Shown: piece by piece, positions 17,601-30,600 of the stretch
Position numbering within the stretch: position 1 is the first letter of the stretch
Layout of the letters: the number at the start of each line of letters is the position of its first letter
Assembly: GCF_022539665.2 (NCBI RefSeq)
Contig: NC_081334.1
Coordinates: 8,960,424 to 9,024,423 of the forward strand
Source: Daphnia carinata
Taxonomy: Eukaryota; Arthropoda; Branchiopoda; Diplostraca; Daphniidae
Length of the DNA stretch: 64,000 bases
Direction of reading: 5' to 3'
The notes under the pieces: generated by a model
Database searches by the model: none
The model's input: only the letters and a program-made list of their open reading frames with translations
Told to the model about the DNA's origin: nothing
Position numbers and translations under genes: made by a program

Positions 17601-20600
17601 TGACGTCCAGATTTCAACCGAAATGTCAAAACTTTTGCACATTCTGAGCCCAGAAGGTCTCGATGATAAAATAAATTTAAAAAATCGATAAAAAAATAAG
17701 CTATGGCAAATTCCTCGTCCACACTTTTTAAATGATTTTGATTTTGTGTTCCCCTTATCCAACAGCCAATATTGTTGAATTGCTCATAGAAATGGTTTTC
17801 TCTATCTTCTTTAACTCCATCAGATTAGGTTGACCATCAACAAGTTATTACATCATTAAACAAACGAGAATGACATCATCAATCAACAGCCTATAACTTT
17901 AAAAACCAATAACCACGAACTAGTTTTTTTCTTCTTATATAGCTCTTTATTCGTTTTTAAGTTTTTTGCTGTTACTTTTTGATGGTAAAATATGCTACGC
18001 CTGCATCAGTTAACATGGCTGTGCGTGAAAGAGCAGCACAGCGAGGGTGACTTAAGACAGATCAATATATAATACAACGTCAAGTTAGCATAAAAGTTGG
18101 CAAACGGCTAACCACAAAAATGCGAATGCATTTCGCTCTAAGTTACATTTAATCATTTAAACAGTCCAATTAATGGGATCCATTTGAAAAGGCGATGACA
18201 CCATCTTGTACGATTCAAAAATTAAGCGAGTCACGTGCCTTTATTTACACGGGTAGCAATATATTACCCCCTGTTAAATTGTATTACATAGGCGTCTATC
18301 GATCACCTAACTACCAAGAAAGAAAAGAAAAAAAGAAAAACGGCAGCTCTCTAGAACGCGCCGCCAACCCAAGAGCGAGTATGACATCCGATCGTGAAGT
18401 GCTTTTTAAATCAAACGAAGATTGCATGATGGAAACGTGTGACTTTTAATGTGATGCTGTTTCTTTTCTCAACCTACGATTGGGATTTCTTCCATTTAAA
18501 TCGATTTTATTCTGTCGTTGCCATAAACGAATAAAAACCGAATAGGCTTAAAATCTGCTATACGCGAAAGGGGATGCGGGGGGGGGGGCGAGTTGAACAA
18601 GGATTTAACGTCGTTGGTTCCTTCGTACGCGGTTTGATTGTCGCACTTGTACGTGATTAATGGTCTAAAACTGTACGAAAAGGATAGGCAGTACGTTCAG
18701 AAAATGGCTCCTATATTCGTAAAGCCAATTCAACGGTACTAAACTTAAAAAAAAAAAAAGGTTTTCATAGTTCTCATACAAAGAAAGTTATATTATGACG
18801 GCTGATTAATCTAATAATTACTAAAAGTTAATGGTAGAATGGCTCTCTGGCCATCGATCGGTTTGCGATGGATTCCTTGCTCCAACGAGCAGACGAAGGC
18901 TAATCGATTCTACGATGAAGATTGACGGAGTGTGCGCAGCAGGTTTGATACGCAGGTATATATATCAAGTGTTCAATGTTATTATATAAATTGTAACGAA
19001 TTTTTTTTTTCAAAACCGTCTTTCAAGAATGTTGGCCTTCTTTTGGAAAACTATTTCTTGAAGCCTTTGAATGCACTATTTTGATATCTCAAGTTTTCTT
19101 ATTCAGCTCTGCGATTCTTGTCATCATAAACACACGTCTCGTCCGAACATACGAAATCGATACCACTAAATTGACGTAAATCCAGGCGAGCATCTACGTG
19201 TATACAAAGACGTGGGTGCAAAGCATCTTTCACTGTATGTTTTTTACTCTTCGTTTACCACGCTTTGTCTACTGTCATGCCCAAAGTAGCCAGCTCAAGC
19301 TAAAACATTGAGAGAAATGTTTTAGCTCTCTCTTCCATTTTCCAAAATATAAACACGGTAGTATGATGGTAGTAGACAGCACACGGCAAAATAAAATAAA
19401 AAACAACAGTGAAATAATTCACACACCCATAGCTGTATGTCTGGCTTGATGTCACATAAAATGACAGTGTCATTTTATTCGAGTAAATAGAAAGTTTTCG
19501 TCTGAGAAGAAAATGTTAATTTCTCTCTAAGGTTAGAGTGGTTTATGAAACCAATGGCCGGTTGAGAGAGGAAGCGGCAATTTGTCGTCATTTCCATATA
19601 TCACTGGCCGTGCTATTTTTGTCATTCATTTGAAAGGGTAGTTGGCAAAAAGAAATAGGAAAAAAAATAGAGACAAACGAGAGAGGGAGAGAGAGAGAGA
19701 GCAAATATTGCGCAGTATTTTGACAGTGACCGGGAAACTACGATATCAATAGAAAATTGACTCGTTTTACGGCATTGACTGGGAATAGGGTGCGACTCGC
19801 CTTCTATTGTTAGAAACTGTGACAGACAGTGCCATCGAAGGAGGCATACGGAATAATACAGTATTCTACTTGCTTATCTAAAAACACGAACCGGTTAAGT
19901 CTCCAAGATGGAACCAACACCGTCGAAAAATCCTGAGTTGCAGCCTTTTTTTTTTTTGCTTTTACATCCATTGACAATACAACGGCTGCAACTTAATTTC
20001 CTGAAATGTCCAGTTTCTTAACATTCGTGCTGATTTAAAAATAGAAATGGGAAGGCAGCTTATTCTCGCAATTGTGGCTCGAAATGAGCAGAAACTTGGT
20101 CGCATCAAGTGATCGATTGTTTCCTATCACGTCTAATCGTTTGATCTTCTTTTCGACACAATGGATGCAATAGCAACTGGTAGTATTCTCGTTAACTTTA
20201 GGTTGAAGGTAAAATACGTGTTTTGACCGAACGTTTTGCTCCGTTACGTCTTCTTACCTCGGGTTTCGACACGGAAAAGTTGCTTCTTATTTGGCTTGAC
20301 CGTAGGATATACGCTCGTTTTGGAAATAGACTCGGAATTTTCGAAGGTATCCCGTATCCAGTCAAACGCTTGTTGAAAAGTGAGTATTCCTTCCTCAAAG
20401 CCGATTTAGAAGCGGCTTTTCCCAAAGACTGGCATACAAGACCGTACACACTCCACAATGTTCAATACTTGCATCACTGATGTTGTAGCGAAGGTTGTGC
20501 CCTAACCATATGTTTGTTTCTTTTTCCTCCCTCAGTCTTCAGGTAAAAGAGGAAGAGAATTTAAAAATCTAACACCAAGTTGCAATCGGAAACACTTTCA

Positions 20601-22489
20601 AATCAAAGCGACTGGAAATAGTTCACCTAGAAAAAAGCTGAGCTTTAAGGTTCTAGTGTCTCGCATGAGCTACTACGGCGTGAATAATTTGTTGACTGTC
20701 TGCTGCAACTACACAAGAATGATGGCGTTAGGTTAGCAAAGACAGCCTTTGGCTTAAGAAACAATTCAACCAGGCACTGAATAATAATTAACGCTTGAAA
20801 TCGGCCACTTTCTTCAGCGCTAACATTCGCGGATGTTTGAGAGCACCGACATAGACACATCGGCATCAGACCACATACTGACGAAAGCTGCCTCTTGGCA
20901 GCAGCACGTGTCCTTCACCCAGAGTCACAAGCTAAAGCCCTCCCTTCCAGACCTCTTGCAACGCACCCACACACTTGCACTCCCATATACGCACACGCAA
21001 CATCTTCCAAGGCGTCTGCGTACTAGCCGCTCACGCTCCCGACAGCACCGAAAGCTCCCCTCGACATCTTTCCAGACGCTATACTCGTGCGGTCGGCATA
21101 AATATGAAATTTGACTTATTTTTTGCTACAACTCTGTTTCTTTTTTCTTTTTCTTCTTCTTATGTATGGCGTCGATGAATCAAGCGCTAATGCGCTGGTG
21201 TTGATATTTTTTGTGTCGCAAGGATGGCAACTATTAGCTCGCATTGAAACGTTAAAAGGCTCCCTCTTTGGTGGCGACAATCCTCAAACAATTACTCTGC
21301 CAGATTTTGTACCGTTTCTACGCGACAAGGCTAGTGCGCAATCCCGATTTATTCACTGTGGAGTGTCACGAGAGAAGACACGTCCGAGCGGATCAACTTT
21401 GTTGCACACCTTGTTAGCTATATCAGTGCTATATAAATTTCTCCTAATGACAACGTTTCTCGTATGGCGTAATATAGCGGAGCCCAGTGAAATGCGGTGC
21501 ATGCAAATAAAAGTCACGGCGGAATTAAGCCGCTCAAGGCCTAAAACATATTTTTTTAAATCAAATCTAAGGAGGAATATTACGGACTGCGTCATTTTTT
21601 AAAAATGAAGACTTCCGCAAACGGCAATTTAAAAGAAAACTGCAGTGCACTACGCTAGCTAATGAATTTGGGCAAGTTGAAACTTGGATAATTGGAAAAT
21701 TTCTCCAATTAAATAAAAGGAGAAATGGGACCGTGGATTTTTGTTTTTATTCAAAAATAACCTCGAGGCTGGCTTGGGTTTTTAAGAAATGTGAAAATTG
21801 CAGTCTATCCATAAATGCAACACGTCGAGTTTGAACCAGTAAACATTTTCCATTTACAATTCATAGTTGATGATACACGAAATGCTTTGGCACGCGCATC
21901 TTGCCCGCACGAAAGTAGGGATCCTACTTTTCCTTATCTTTTCGCTTATCGTCGACAAACATCAAGTTAGCCGTGATACATACCTTCTAAACGTATCTTC
22001 CGACACAGTAAAAAGCTACTGTTTGAAGAGCTGTTTCAGATACATATAGAGATATTTTCCTAAATTCCCGTTTCATATCTAAAACGAAATGCACTCCAAG
22101 TAAAAACGAATCAAATCAATTAGATCTCTTTCCTCGTTGCATTTTGCGAACAAGCAGCGTAGTTCATGATCCACGTAATGGTGGTCAGATTTGTTGGCTT
22201 ATGTAGCTTTACGAATTTATTAATTGTGGTCAGCTTTGTTGGCTTAAATAGCTTTACGAACTGATAGACTACTGTCTGGCCAGACAACCGCCATTCCTCG
22301 CCTTTTACATGTAGTCATGACAGTGGTATCATTAAGTACATCCAGCCGATTCGAGAAATTATTTTATAAAGGAATTTGTTGATATGCTTCAATAATGTGA
22401 TGCCTTATTACTTGGGAGTATGTACCGAACCAGAACATGTAGAAAAATACTGGACAGAATGAATGAGCAGAATGGTCAAGAACACTCAC
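14668..22489. other. Long stretch without recognised genes
   Basis: No homology-supported exon is seen. If the exon at 22490-22535 belongs to the same transcription unit, this is a large first intron. It contains simple sequence (GA repeat near 19682-19702, G run near 18579-18588), an interval open on both strands at 20198-20480, and a CA-rich, relatively GC-rich interval at about 20830-21100 that could be a promoter. AT-rich elsewhere. Confidence 0.4.
22181..22260. repeat. Short tandem duplication (2 x 35 bp)
   Basis: Two 35-bp copies (22181-22215 and 22226-22260), each starting gtggtcag and ending agctttacgaa, differ at three positions and are separated by 10 bp. No function is evident; it may be a duplicated regulatory block or replication slippage. 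Confidence 0.8.
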
Positions 22490-22535
22490 CCTGAAGTTTA
22501 TCCTTTTTCCTGCGAAGTCCTTTAAAAAAGGACAT
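22490..22535 (-). CDS. Candidate distal first exon (15 codons, basic)
   Basis: An ATG at 22535 opens MSFFKGLRRKKDKLQ and ends in phase 1 before a consensus GTGAGT donor. It is the same length and phase as the MGNAA exon of PKA-C (46 coding bases). It could join the leader exon at 13113 or the PKA-C exon at 7941 without a frameshift. The peptide is strongly basic with a hydrophobic start, suggesting membrane or nucleic-acid contact, but no family is recognised. Confidence 0.4.
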
Positions 22536-24637
22536 GTTGGCTGATGGGCGGCTCGAAAACCAGATTCCCTTTACAGAAAATAGGGCGATAAAGTTTCCTT
22601 AAGCAAAAACAACGAGCAGCATTTCGCCTCTCTACTGTACTTACACCTTGAAACAATTGCGATCACTTTTTCTTTAGAGAACCTTTGACTATAGACTAAC
22701 GGGTCGAACAGACCTTTCCAAGTTGGCTGAGCACCACCACCTATCTAACCTATCGGCCTGAATAAAAACTAGTGGAATCTCGTGACGTTACGAAAGCTTC
22801 TTGTATCTTATCAGTTTCAGACGTGTAGACTCTATTGTTTTCGTTAGTACACACGAGGCGCTACCAAGCCAAGCTCAAATAGAAACTACTACCATGTACA
22901 AGCTACCGGAATCGGCCGGGAATCTAGAATATGCCTATGGAATGCAACACTTGTCATTGCCTTTCGTACACACTTTTAAGTTAAGGAACGGAAAAATGAC
23001 TCCGTGTTTTTAATGGTCAGCATTGGGCGTCTGTATTTTTTTTATGATTGGTCTGCTGCTGACAAACAACGAAATAAATGAAAAGCAAAATTAGTTGAAC
23101 TTGATAGATCACGTACGCGGCCGAGCGAGATTAAAACACGTTGGGCAACGCGCGTTAATCTCCCAAATATTTGCGGTACAATATGCAACAGCGTTTTACA
23201 GAGAGGCTCTAAGCAACAGATACGCATTAATATTGGGAAAGCTTGATTTTATTTGAATTTATTTCGCTTGCAACTACAGGGAGGTAAAGGACACACAATT
23301 ATACGATGATGACCTATACATGCAAATTGGCGAAAAACTTAACGTCGTAATCAAGGAACTCGGAGTAATACACCATTGTTTGTTCGTTCGTTTTTTTTCC
23401 TCCATGGTTTATCTGAGATCATGACAAGATGAAAAGGGGAGAGAAATGACGCATTTTCGTAAGCGATTTAAATAAGATGACGTCACAATACACGACAAGT
23501 CCGGTTATGAGAAACTAGTACTCCCAACAAAAACACAATGCACTGTGAAAAATGCTGCGCGTCGAATAAGCCTTTCCGTTGGTAAGTCGAAAGGTAATCT
23601 TGGATTTTAATGAACTAATTATCGCTAAATTCTTAGGCAGATTTAGCCATAGCGTCGATACTGAGGACAATTGATACTGGGGGAAGTGGATTAGTAATAT
23701 TCAAAAGATCGGTCACAGATCGAAGGAATAAATTTTTTTTTTTTTTTACAAATCGAATTAGCAAAGACTGGAATTTTGGCTCGCGGAAGGAAAGATTCCG
23801 GTGAACGTTGAAGTTTCTCTACTATCTGACTTCTGCACTTTGTATGTGTTCAATCGGGATCCGACCACAGGAAGTTGCGAAATTTAAGAGGACGAATCAT
23901 ATCAGAAATGTCACGTTATCGTTAAATTAAGTAAATTTATCTCGATACAGAAATATACGGCCTCTGTAAGCACTAAATAATGTTTTTCCCCTCCTAATTT
24001 TATCTATGAGGAGTTGACTTAAGTTTTCATATTTGGTTGAGAAATAAAAAGCAAGGAAATGACACAAGCAGTTCCAAAAGGTAGAGCGCGATTAGAACTA
24101 CCGAGTACAATATTATAATGGTCTTATGTTCCGATTGGCAGAAAGATGAGCATTCATTTAGAGTAATCGCAAGATTGCTTAAAATATAATACCTAAAAAG
24201 CTGAGTGGAAATTCTGGAAAAAGCTGAATAACTTTATACTGAAGTCTACGAGTAAAAGCGGCCATTCGTTTTTCTGATCGGCTAGCCTAAGCCGAATGGA
24301 GAGATTAAGGGAATGGCAAAGCATAGAAAGTCATTGAATTCTTCGTTTTCTTTTCCTAGATAAATATTTTAAAACGCGCAAGGATCGCAGAGATAAGCTA
24401 TTAGGGACCTAAATATATATGTAGAATATCAGATTTAACGCTATTTCTGAGTCAAAAATGACAAAATCCTGCAATCAGTTTTGGCTGGTTGTACGAGACT
24501 TGCCTACGTACATTCAACCTCGGCAGGGAATTATATAATATGAATAGAAAGAGTCAGGGGAAGCTCGATTGGTGGAAACGGTTCAGTAGGTAACTGTAAA
24601 ACAAGAAGCCTGGTCTTTTACAGACGTAGCTTTCATT
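22536..24637. other. Intergenic DNA, nothing recognised
   Basis: This lies between the most distal candidate first exon and the myosin stop codon. It should contain the myosin 3' untranslated region near its right side. No exon, RNA gene or mobile element could be supported. Confidence 0.4.
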
Positions 24638-27600
24638 TCATCCCATGAGAGGAGTTGGCGGTGACATACCAGTCGTTACTTGCAAAACGTCGCAGTATTC
24701 GCGCACAAGATTCGCAATTTGAAAAGCCTGTCAAAATAAAATTTAAACACAACAGTAGGTAAGATTTTAAGCAAAACAAAAAATACCTGATGCGTATTCA
24801 GTATGACTTTGCTGGGTTTTGCGTCGGTTCCAGTTATCACCATGAGGCAATTCAAAGTTGGACTGACGCTTATCAATGTAGAGTAATCGTAATTACAAAG
24901 AATGTGGCGAGTACGATGTTCTAGAAGGTGTAAGCCTCGTTGGTCAATAGCAAGCCATAATGCTTTCGGCCAGTTTGACGTGAAAGATTGCTAGGAAAAC
25001 AGAAAAAAAAAAAAAAAAAAAAAATTAAAAAAGTTAATCGACTTGCAATCTTAATAAGTCCAAATTTTCTTTTTTTATCTTGCATTTAAGTGCAGGCCCT
25101 CAAAAGACAAGTTCAAGATATCCGTGATTGGAGATTTACACTATGTTGTGCAATGAAACTTACCATGACGTCGTAAAAGGTGGCTTTATGAAGAGGCCAG
25201 CTTTGTATGATGTTAAAAAAAGCCTGTTAAAATAGCAAAACCTTTTACGTTACGTTTAAAGATTAAAAAATAATTTTTAAGACAGATAATAATAAAAAAC
25301 TGGCCTGTTTCGCTTCCTGGGGTGTCATTCCAAATAGCGACTGGTGATGAAGTGCTACGACTTCCGTCCCAATCAAAGACAAGATCCGGGGAGGAAGACA
25401 ATGTTGAATAACAGCTCCATAGTTTAATTGGGGATTTGGGCAGTAGTCTCCTAGCTCAATTTGGGCACGGAGTGAGCATATCATAATCTAGGTATAATAT
25501 TATTTAAAAAATAAATAAATAAATAAAACAAAAGACAAGTGGAGGAGTTACGAGATTCTTCAAGAAAGCATTTGAAATAAAACTGAAACTTACAGCTTCC
25601 ATCTCTGTAACGGGAAAGCGATCAACTCGAATAGAATGTAACATTTGAAAGTAGAGGAGTTCCTTCTCCACAGGGTCTCCCAAGTTTATATATTGGTCCA
25701 AAAATAGATGTTTTTTAAACAGGAATGCATGATGTTGCTGCGGGTGTTGCTGGGCTCCGGAGTTTCTACTTGTTAAATGACGTGAATTATGTCAGGCATA
25801 AAACAAAGGCACGATAGAACTATCAGTTAGAAAAAGATCATTCATGATGAATTATTATTCCACACCAAAGGTGTAAAACTTCGTTATTATCTTAGCTCCA
25901 AAAGGCAACCTAAGGTTCCTGCTACTAATTCCTTGAATCGAAAGAAGAAAAGTGTTTAAACACCTTACCTGTATCTTTCCCATTTGCCCATGACATCAGT
26001 TAATTTTTCATCGGAAACCATGCTGCGTTCTACGTCACCAAGAACTTCATAAAGAGCAAAACCTTGAGACGTACTTCGCAAGCCAATGCGGTTTTTGATA
26101 ATTTCGATAACATCATTGGCAGTGGCCGTCGGTTCAAATTCAACCGCGTGAAAAGCACCTAAATCAAATATACACTATTAGTCTACGGATATTTCATAGC
26201 AAGGCTAAAACGGGCTTTACCATCCATGAGGTAAATTCGAGCGTAGATTAATCTTCGGCTAACAGTACACAAGATTTCTTGGGAAGATGGGGACCACTGA
26301 CGCCTACGGCTATTCATGGTTTTATACAAACACTGAAAAAAAAAGAGATTAAAATCAAAGATAATAAAATTAAAGTAAATCATGAAATATTGCAGTCATC
26401 CCACCTTTTCAGCAAAACGCGCGAATTTCCCTTCTTCTGATGTAACGTCAGCAGAACATAGCTTCAAATGGGAAATTAGATATTTCCTAATAATTTTATC
26501 TTGAGGTAATGCAATAGAACACATCAACGTTAGCAATGCCCAGTGGCGAAGGTTCACACGCGAATTGACTTCCGGATGGTCAGTAGTCTGTTTGATGAGT
26601 TGTAGAAAGAGTTCATTGAACAAGCACTCTTTTTTCATGCTCCTTTCTAAGAGGTTCTGGGCAAGTGGAATTAGTTCTTCTTCGCTGCCCGATTGACCAT
26701 CTTCGGGTTGCAGTAGTCCAGAATAGGATAACACTAAACGGAAATTATCTACGGCGGCCTTATCATCCATTTCTGTAAATTTGATAAGCGACTGTGCAAG
26801 CGGATATCGGGTGAATGCCCATTCGGCATGGGTGAATCCTTTGTAGTTCTCACCACACGAGCTTGACGAAATAGCTCGTAGCTTATCAATTTTTGATTTA
26901 TTCAAACGCCTTAGCGTGGAGCGCAAGAATCTGCCCATGTCGTCGACCGGTTTGCGCAGAATTCCGCTGTCAACCAAAAGTTTGCGGCAATTGATCACGT
27001 TTTGAAATCGGCGCAGCCTATCTTCGCTCGTAATTGGTTTCAATCGCTTCTTGGGGCGGTCCAAATCCGTCAACCAGTATGATAACGCCGGACAGTAGCT
27101 AACAATAAGAGAAGCAATTTCTTCCTTTTCTTTGGTTTCAAAAACTAGACACTTGTGGGCATCGGAAAGAGACTGCAATAGCGTCAACGTTAGAAAATCA
27201 TCGCTGGGGTCAATCAAGATTGATTCGATGTCGCCGTAGCGATATTCATACATAACGAATTTGTCATCTGGTTTTATCAGTGCGACGCCATCGCAGTTGA
27301 TACCCTAATTGCCCAAATAATAGCGAGTTATAGATAATGTTTCATATCGTGTGTAAAACAGTATACGTACCAAAATTAATTTGTTTCCATACGCCCAATA
27401 GCCACGATATGTGACGGAAAACTGCGTCACACCATATAATGGGAAATGCATGACGCAAGAAAGATCTAGATCCAATAAATTCAGCAAAAAAAGGACGGGA
27501 AATTAGTTTTAAAAAACGTACAAATTTTTTTTTATCGAAAAGTTTTCATGACATGCGAATAAAAAATTCTTAATTTGATTTTGTTTAGGGCATTGAATGA

Positions 27601-30600
27601 TAATGCACGAATTTTCAAGTTTGGTTTTCCTCTTAAAGGGCTTTTTAGTTTCCTTAACAGATAATTCTAGTCTACAGCAATGATTTTTGCGGAAAAAACA
27701 ACAAAGGAAAAGCTGCTGCAGATTGCTCTCTAACTCTTCCTTTCTCGTAAAGAAAATCAAATAGTACTACAACAGAAATAATGCAACGCCATCTTTGATG
27801 TTTTTCGGTTCTCAAATCAAGCAAATCTTGATTTCATGCAAACGTATATGTGATTTCAGACTAACAAGGAAAAGACAACAGAAAATGTACTTACACCAAA
27901 CACGAGCTATTAGCTCAGATTTCCCCGTTCCATATTGAACGTGTGCGTGGCTTAACAACTGGTACCATTCCTCTCGCTGTTTTTGGGCAATTATTCGCTG
28001 AGGGAGATAAACTTCCACTTTCTCATACGTGTTCTCTTTTCCTAGGAAACAAGATGCGGTAAATATCATTGGCTGTTGCAGAACAAATCAATCAAAAGTT
28101 TCCAAAATTCTTACTTGTTTCCGGGTCGCCAAGAGTAACTTGAAGTTGAAGGCCAGCGAGCTGCAGCGAAACTTTATCGTTGATGGGAAATTCATCCAAT
28201 TCAACGACAGAATAAACAGCTTGTCCATACAACAGGGCGATTTCCATGGGGTCTTCAGACAATTCACGAGATCCACGGAAAAGACGGCGGTAGAAAAAGA
28301 AACGATTCTCAGGAACCGAGATAGGCGAAACAGCCTTCAGACCGCGGGTACTGCCGCTGCCGTTTGTGCTGACTGAGCTTCTACCTGCTTCAATAGTATT
28401 TTAATAGCGTTATTGGAATGAATGCCAAATAAAACAGACAATTCCATTAAAAATCAATAAAAAAAATGTGATAGTTACAGTTGTGTGTCGGTGAAGAATC
28501 TTGCTTGGTCTCCCACGAAGAAAGCACATCACAAACAAATTCATGCGCTTTAATATGGGCGTATCTACCACGAGCCGGTCCCTACAAGAAATCACGTGGT
28601 GAAAATGTTATTTATTACTTTTTCTTTTTTTGCAATTGATCGTGTAACGTCAAACCTGATAAAGTGCCCATCCATCATTAGGATTTAGTCCTAGGCTTTC
28701 ACACATACGATGCACTACATCACCGGCAGTATCTAATGAAGCTATACAAAAAAAACAAACAGAAATAAAACCGTTTAAAATTTGAATAGCAAAAATATGT
28801 ACGGATCTGCCAACAATGCCAAAATCAAACTTAGTTCTCCAGTGTCAGACAAAAAGGTCTTACAGATGTCCAAGGCTCTGCTTTTTCCGTCTAAAAAGTA
28901 TACGCGGCAGACGACCGAACCTAAACGACGAATTGCTTCAACTTCCCGTGAAGACGGAGGCTGAAATACATCAACAATCATAGAATTACTATTTCTCGTA
29001 CCACAAACAATAGGGTGCAAATTAGTGAAACTGCTATTCTGTGGTGCATGTACGCAATTTTTAAATGAATAAATCTATCTAGCCATACGTCGAGAGGTTA
29101 CGGCTACTTACTAATTCCAATGACAGTTCCGATTTGAACTCCCATTAATAAAAGTTGCCAACTCATTTATGGCCGCCATGAGTATCCAAAGTAAATTAAA
29201 ACTGAATTACCATTTTTCGATCTGCAATTCTAGATGACCGTAGACGTTCTCCACACCAGTATATAAAAGGGTAATATCTCGACGATGTCTGTATGCTATT
29301 TTTCCGGATAAAGCTGTCAACATATTTGTGTAAAAGTTTGCTAGGAACAAATGCGACAACGCAGAATGCCAATACTGTCCAAATCTAGAAAAAAAAAAAA
29401 TAGAAAAAAAAGTAGAAATAAAAAAAAACAAATAGCCCTGGAAAAAAAACTGTACTTTTTCACACATGTCAGGCGAGGGGTTGTTAGTAGCTTGGCGCAT
29501 ACCTAGGCAAGAAAAATCAGTAAAAATTTATATATATAAATACGTGGCAATAATAATTAAGTGGTGTTCACTAGCGAATTTTGAATGTATACGATATTCT
29601 TACACATGACATATATTTCGTCTCGTAAATCGTCTCGTTCTATGCCGTAGCCAACTACCGTATGCAGAAATGTTTCTTCCTCTTCATACTTCATTTCGCT
29701 TTTCATGTACCTTTAATATGAAAAATTCATATTTAATGATCAATGTCAAAGCATATATCTTTGTTTGCTTGTTTGTAAAAAAAAAAAAAATAAAAAATAA
29801 ATAATAAAAAAAACAAAGAACTTTTAACTTTTAAAGGTAAGACAAACGGAATGTAGGAAAGCCAGGAGAACTAAAGGTAATGAAACTATTTGGCACCTGC
29901 ACAATTCCTTGAATATGTCGCAAGTGATAGCGATACTATCGTGGTCGTAAAGCGTAAGATGAGACGTGGGTATGTAGTTATACTTTGTGAAGACAACCAT
30001 ATCTTCTTTCGGAATTGTAATTATCTCCCCAGATTTCTTATTTCTGCAAAGTTAAAAGGAGTACTATCAGTTAGATATATCAACAACTACAAATTAATTT
30101 CGTGACAAAATTAACTTAATTTTATTTTGTCTCAAATTCCTTACCTTTTAAGCGTGGATCCTAAATTAACATCAGAAACATATTCATGAACGTTGAAATT
30201 TTTTTCAGCAAATTCAATCAATTCATGGAGTTCACTGGCCTGAAACACAGAAAAATTATAGATAATGCAAATTAATTTTTAACGAAATGCTACATCTAAA
30301 AGGTTATTACTAATTCAACTTGGTTTCAAATGCTAACCTGGTTGGCAGCTGATTGAATGTCTTCCTCCAATTCATGGAGCTTGCGCGCAATTCTCAGCTT
30401 CCGTCGCACTTCTCGATTTTCTCTATTTGGTTTCCACGGATCCGGAGCTTCGATGGCATCATTTTCTTGTAACTTCTCGGCCTTAAAATGTTAATTGAAA
30501 TTTGAAGCAAGTTTAGGAAACATTAGCATATTTAACTGGCTTTCGCTAGACTGCTTCATCCGGTATTGTCAAGACAACATAGCACGACGTGGAGATATCA

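Noticed and set aside
29100-29200. Possible extra myosin exon in the 250-bp intron
   Set aside because: Exon 29211-29384 joins exon 28831-28960 directly in phase 0 and gives the expected MyTH4-to-FERM border ([13 protein letters not shown]). The intervening frame has stops.
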